In this document: positions 60,854-64,000 of the stretch, one piece after another
Position numbering within the stretch: the stretch's first letter is position 1
How the letters are laid out: the number at the start of each line of letters is the position of its first letter
NCBI RefSeq assembly: GCF_030124375.1
Contig: NZ_JASKLS010000012.1
Span: 1 to 64,000, forward strand
Origin: Sinorhizobium sp. 6-70
GTDB taxonomy: Bacteria; Pseudomonadota; Alphaproteobacteria; Rhizobiales; Rhizobiaceae
Length of the DNA: 64,000 nt
Direction of reading: 5' to 3'
Translations under genes and position numbers: made by a program
Notes under the pieces: model-generated
Databases searched by the model: none
Seen by the model: the letters and a program-made list of their open reading frames with translations, nothing else
What the model was told of the DNA's origin: nothing

Positions 60854-63202
60854 TCACTTGGCGGCATGGGCCGCAGCCCATACCTTCTCGGGCGTCGCGG
60901 GCATGGTAAGCGCGTTGTTGCCGATCGCGTCGGTGATCGCATTGATCAGCGCTGGCGGCGAACCGATCGCACCCGCTTCGCCGCAACCCTTGACGCCGAG
61001 CGGATTGTTCGGACACGGCGTATTCGAGGTCGACACCTTGAAGGACGGCAGGTTATCGGCACGCGGCATGGCGTAGTCCATATAGCTCGCCGTCAGGAGC
61101 TGGCCGTTTTCCGGATCGTAATGGACGCCCTCGAGCAGCGCCTGGCCGATACCCTGCGCCAGCCCGCCATGCACCTGACCCTCGACGATCATCGGGTTGA
61201 TGAGGTTACCGAAATCGTCCGCCGCGACGAACTGGACGATCTCCGTCTGCCCGGTTTCCGGATCGACTTCCACCTCGCAGATGTAGCAGCCTGCCGGGAA
61301 CGTGAAATTCGACGGATCGTAGAAGGCGCCCTCCTTCAGGCCGGGCTCCATTCCGGTCGGCAGGTTGTGGGCAGTGTAGGCGGCAAGCGCCATCTGGAAC
61401 CAGGGCACCGACTTGTCGGTTCCGGCAACCTTCAGCTCGCCGTTTTCGATGACGATGTCGCTTTCGTCCGCCTCCATGAGATGCGCGGCGATCTTCCTGG
61501 CCTTGGCCTCGACCTTGTCCAATGCCTTGACGACCGCCGACATGCCGACGGCACCGGACCGGGAGCCATAGGTTCCCATGCCCATCTGCACCTTGTCCGT
61601 GTCGCCATGGACGATATTGACGCTGTCGATCGGAACGCCGAAACGCGCTGCGACGAGCTGGGCAAAGGTCGTCTCGTGCCCCTGGCCGTGGCTGTGCGAG
61701 CCGGTCATCACTTCGATCGTGCCGACCGCATTGACCCTGACCTCCGCCGATTCCCAAAGGCCGACGCCGGCGCCGAGCGAGCCGACGGCGGAAGAGGGCG
61801 CAAGCCCGCAGGCCTCGATATAGCAGCTCATGCCGATGCCGCGCTTCATGCCGCGCCGCTCCGCTTCCGCCTTCCGGGCGGCAAAGCCGTCCCAGTCGGC
61901 CGCCGCCATCGCCGCGTTCAACGACGCATCGTAGTCGCCGGCGTCGTAGTTCATGATCACCGGGGTCTGATGGGGGAAGGAGCGGATGAAGTTGATGCGC
62001 CGCAGCTCGGCAGGCGAAAGACCGAGTTCCCGTGCCGCGATCTCCATCGTCCGCTCGAGGAGATAGGTGGCCTCCGGCCGCCCCGCGCCGCGATAGGCAT
62101 CGACCGGAGCCGTGTTGGTATAGACCGTGCGGACATTGGCATGGATCGCCGGGATATCGTATTGCCCGGAGAGCAGCGTCGCATAGAGATAGGTCGGCAC
62201 GCACGAGGAGAAGAGCGACATATAGGCGCCGAGATTGGCGATGGTGTCGACTTTCAGCGCGGTGATTTTGTTAGAGCTGTCGAACGCCATCTTCACGGTC
62301 GACACGTGATCGCGGCCGTGGGCGTCGGTCATGAAGGCTTCGGTACGGTCGCACGTCCACTTCACCGGCACGCCGGTCCGTTTCGAGGCCCAGAGACAGA
62401 CGATCTCCTCCGGATAAATGTAGATCTTCGAGCCGAAGCCGCCGCCGACGTCGGGTGCAATCACCCGCAACTTGTTTTCCGGCGCGACGTTGTAAAAGGC
62501 GCTCATGACCAGTCGCGCCACATGCGGATTCTGGCTGGTCGTGTAGCAGGTGTAGCGATCGTCGCCCGAGTCATAGATCCCGAGGGCCGCGCGCGGCTCC
62601 ATCGCATTCGGCGACAGGCGGTTGTTGAGGATCTTCACTTCCGTCACATGCGCCGCCGCCGCGATCGCCGCATCCGTCGCCGCCGCATCGCCCAACTGCC
62701 AGTCGAAGATGAGGTTGTTGGGCGCTTCCGGATGCAGCTGGGGCTGACCGTCTGCGAGCGCCTTGGCCGGATCGGTCACCACCGGCAGCGCATCGTAATC
62801 GACAACCACAGCCTCGGCCGCATCGCGCGCTTCGTTCACGCTGTCGGCGACGACCACCGCGACCGCATCGCCGACATAGCGCACCGTCTGGTCGGCCAGC
62901 GGCCTCCAGGCGCCCATCTTCATCGGCGAACCGTCCTTTGAGTGGATCATCCAGCCGCAGATCAGGTTCCCGATGCCGTCTGCGGTGAGCTGCTTGCCAT
63001 CGAGCACGTCGATGACGCCGGGCATCCCCTTCGCTGCCGCGGCATCGATGCTCTTGATCTTCGCGTGCGCGTGCGGGCTGCGCACGAAGACGGCGTATTT
63101 CATGCCCGGCACGCTCATATCGTCCGTGTAGCGGCCCTTTCCGGTCAGGAACCGCTTGTCTTCCTTGCGCGCCACCCGCGCGCCAATTCCTTCAGCGCCC
63201 AT
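60854..63202 (-). CDS. coxL: Molybdenum hydroxylase large subunit (CoxL form II-like)
   Basis: A 782-residue molybdopterin cytosine dinucleotide-binding subunit. An N-terminal aldehyde-oxidase-type domain (GKGRYTDDMSVPGMKYAVFV) precedes the large Mo-binding part (GGGFGSKIYIYPEE; SHSHGQGHETTFAQLVA; GCGEAGAIGSPPALINAI). The active-site loop reads VDAYRGAGRPEA, the form II motif, not the form I AYxCSFR of proven CO dehydrogenases. The substrate may be CO or another aldehyde or heterocycle. Confidence 0.87.
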   Translation of the reverse strand: MGAEGIGARVARKEDKRFLTGKGRYTDDMSVPGMKYAVFVRSPHAHAKIKSIDAAAAKGMPGVIDVLDGKQLTADGIGNLICGWMIHSKDGSPMKMGAWRPLADQTVRYVGDAVAVVVADSVNEARDAAEAVVVDYDALPVVTDPAKALADGQPQLHPEAPNNLIFDWQLGDAAATDAAIAAAAHVTEVKILNNRLSPNAMEPRAALGIYDSGDDRYTCYTTSQNPHVARLVMSAFYNVAPENKLRVIAPDVGGGFGSKIYIYPEEIVCLWASKRTGVPVKWTCDRTEAFMTDAHGRDHVSTVKMAFDSSNKITALKVDTIANLGAYMSLFSSCVPTYLYATLLSGQYDIPAIHANVRTVYTNTAPVDAYRGAGRPEATYLLERTMEIAARELGLSPAELRRINFIRSFPHQTPVIMNYDAGDYDASLNAAMAAADWDGFAARKAEAERRGMKRGIGMSCYIEACGLAPSSAVGSLGAGVGLWESAEVRVNAVGTIEVMTGSHSHGQGHETTFAQLVAARFGVPIDSVNIVHGDTDKVQMGMGTYGSRSGAVGMSAVVKALDKVEAKARKIAAHLMEADESDIVIENGELKVAGTDKSVPWFQMALAAYTAHNLPTGMEPGLKEGAFYDPSNFTFPAGCYICEVEVDPETGQTEIVQFVAADDFGNLINPMIVEGQVHGGLAQGIGQALLEGVHYDPENGQLLTASYMDYAMPRADNLPSFKVSTSNTPCPNNPLGVKGCGEAGAIGSPPALINAITDAIGNNALTMPATPEKVWAAAHAAK

Positions 63203-63282
63203 TGCCTATCTCCTTCCGAGACATTCAGCGAAAGTCCTGCGATGAAAACCGTCGGGGACGTTTTCGTCCCTGTGAAAGCGCC

Positions 63283-63771
63283 TCATTCGGCCGCTTGGCG
63301 CACGCCGCCCATCTCGGCCGCGGCGGCGAGGATCGCCTTGACGATGTTGTGGTAACCGGTGCAGCGACAGATATTGCCCTCGAGCTCGGCGCGCACCGTC
63401 GCCTCGTCGAGGTTGCTGCCGTGCCGGGCGATCATGTCGACGGCCGTCATCACCATGCCGGGCGTGCAGAAACCGCATTGCAGTCCGTGATGCGCTTTGA
63501 ACGCCGCCTGGACCGGATGAAGTTCGCCGTCCTTCGCCAACCCTTCGATGGTGGTGATCGATGAGCCTGCCGCCTGCACTGCCAGGATCGAACAACTCTT
63601 GACCGACAGCCCGTCCATATGGATGACGCAGGCGCCGCACTGCGACGTCTCGCAGCCGACATGCGTGCCGGTCAGTCCGAGATTTTCGCGGATAAAGTGC
63701 ACCAGCAACGTCCGGTCATCGCACGTGCCGCTGACCTGGCGGCCGTTGACCGTCATTGTTATTTTCGCCAT
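63283..63771 (-). CDS. coxS: Molybdenum hydroxylase 2Fe-2S subunit (CoxS-like)
   Basis: A 162-residue iron-sulfur subunit with two 2Fe-2S clusters: a plant-ferredoxin type set in VGCETSQCGACVIHMDG with a further Cys in VKSCSI, and the all-alpha set in QCGFCTPGMVM and GNICRCTGYHNIV. ATG 63771 has GGAGCG upstream. It is the first gene of the operon; 80 bp separate it from coxL. Confidence 0.9.
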   Translation of the reverse strand: MAKITMTVNGRQVSGTCDDRTLLVHFIRENLGLTGTHVGCETSQCGACVIHMDGLSVKSCSILAVQAAGSSITTIEGLAKDGELHPVQAAFKAHHGLQCGFCTPGMVMTAVDMIARHGSNLDEATVRAELEGNICRCTGYHNIVKAILAAAAEMGGVRQAAE

Positions 63772-64000
63772 TTCGCTCCTCCGGGGTCGGTCGTGCCAAC
63801 TTGAGCGCGGCTTCAATTCGGGTGACATGCGTCCACGCGACTGAAGTACGCGCCAACTGATATCTATGCCCTTGCCCGCGGGCCCGCTCCTCCCGGACTG
63901 ACGCGGCGCTTTGTATCATTTGTCTTTTTTTGGAATGCCGCAACCGTTTCGGCCAGCGAGCGACAAAAAAATTCCGCGGTGGCTGTGACTGCGGGAACAG

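Noticed and set aside
60107..62941. A 944-codon plus-strand frame opposite coxM and coxL
   Set aside because: Mirror of two conserved subunits with all cofactor motifs; no recognisable domain.
63772..64000. A further gene upstream of coxS
   Set aside because: Open frames here are short and lack ribosome sites or motifs; the region is more likely the coxS promoter region.

Overview
The window is a stretch of alphaproteobacterial chromosome interrupted by one complete-looking prophage. Host gene content and order (metH, a sugar kinase/epimerase cluster, tRNA-Arg, dxr, hemA, coxSLM), a 404-residue HemA, and three copies of a rhizobial-type double-hairpin intergenic repeat point to the Rhizobiaceae, most likely Sinorhizobium/Ensifer. 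This assignment is from recognition, not from a search.

Left host part (1-16116). A LysR regulator is divergent from a plus-strand cluster: a branched-chain amino-acid-type ABC transporter (binding protein, two ATPases, two permeases), a GMC-family alcohol dehydrogenase and an aldehyde dehydrogenase. Together these look like uptake and two-step oxidation of an unidentified alcohol. Convergent to it is full-length cobalamin-dependent methionine synthase (metH), with a 20-bp palindromic operator upstream. Then comes a minus-strand ROK kinase / heme-degrading-domain / AGE epimerase operon with a clear terminator, an intergenic mosaic repeat and tRNA-Arg(CCT).

Prophage (16117-56220, about 40.1 kb). 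It is inserted in the 3' part of tRNA-Arg(CCT). A 49-bp exact duplication of the tRNA 3' end marks attL and attR. The tyrosine integrase lies next to attR. From left to right the prophage holds: an accessory region (exported nuclease, ribbon-helix-helix repressor with a double operator, several unknown genes, a Panacea-type toxin-antitoxin candidate, a RelE/ParE-like toxin with a long partner); a lysis cassette; tail fibre genes; three plus-strand accessory genes; a long minus-strand virion operon; fibre/decoration genes; a second accessory block with a HEPN-like protein; the replication operon; and the lysogeny control region with an Arc-like repressor and the integrase. The virion operon encodes ejection proteins, a chaperone-tailed protein, tail and adaptor proteins, an SU10-like capsid, scaffold, a P22-type portal and terminase. 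The replication operon includes a primase-helicase and a DUF1376 replication protein with internal 7-bp iterons. No tape-measure or sheath gene is visible, and the portal, adaptor and internal virion proteins indicate a temperate podovirus. Most phage genes in the two long minus-strand operons overlap by 4 bp (ATGA), implying translational coupling.

Right host part (56221-64000). A META plus MliC-like periplasmic protein, two more mosaic repeats, dxr, a short palindromic repeat, hemA with an Irr-box-like palindrome upstream, a terminator, and a coxM-coxL-coxS molybdenum hydroxylase operon whose large subunit carries the form II active-site motif. The last 229 bases upstream of coxS show no supportable gene, and neither do bases 1-214.

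The most interesting signals are the PanA/membrane-protein pair (20971-21839), the HEPN-like/zinc-ribbon pair (46711-47739), the iteron-containing origin candidate inside the replication gene (52331-52399), a solitary S24-fold protein lacking its nucleophile (53033-53398), and the two palindromic operator arrays (16983-17025 and 54166-54227).
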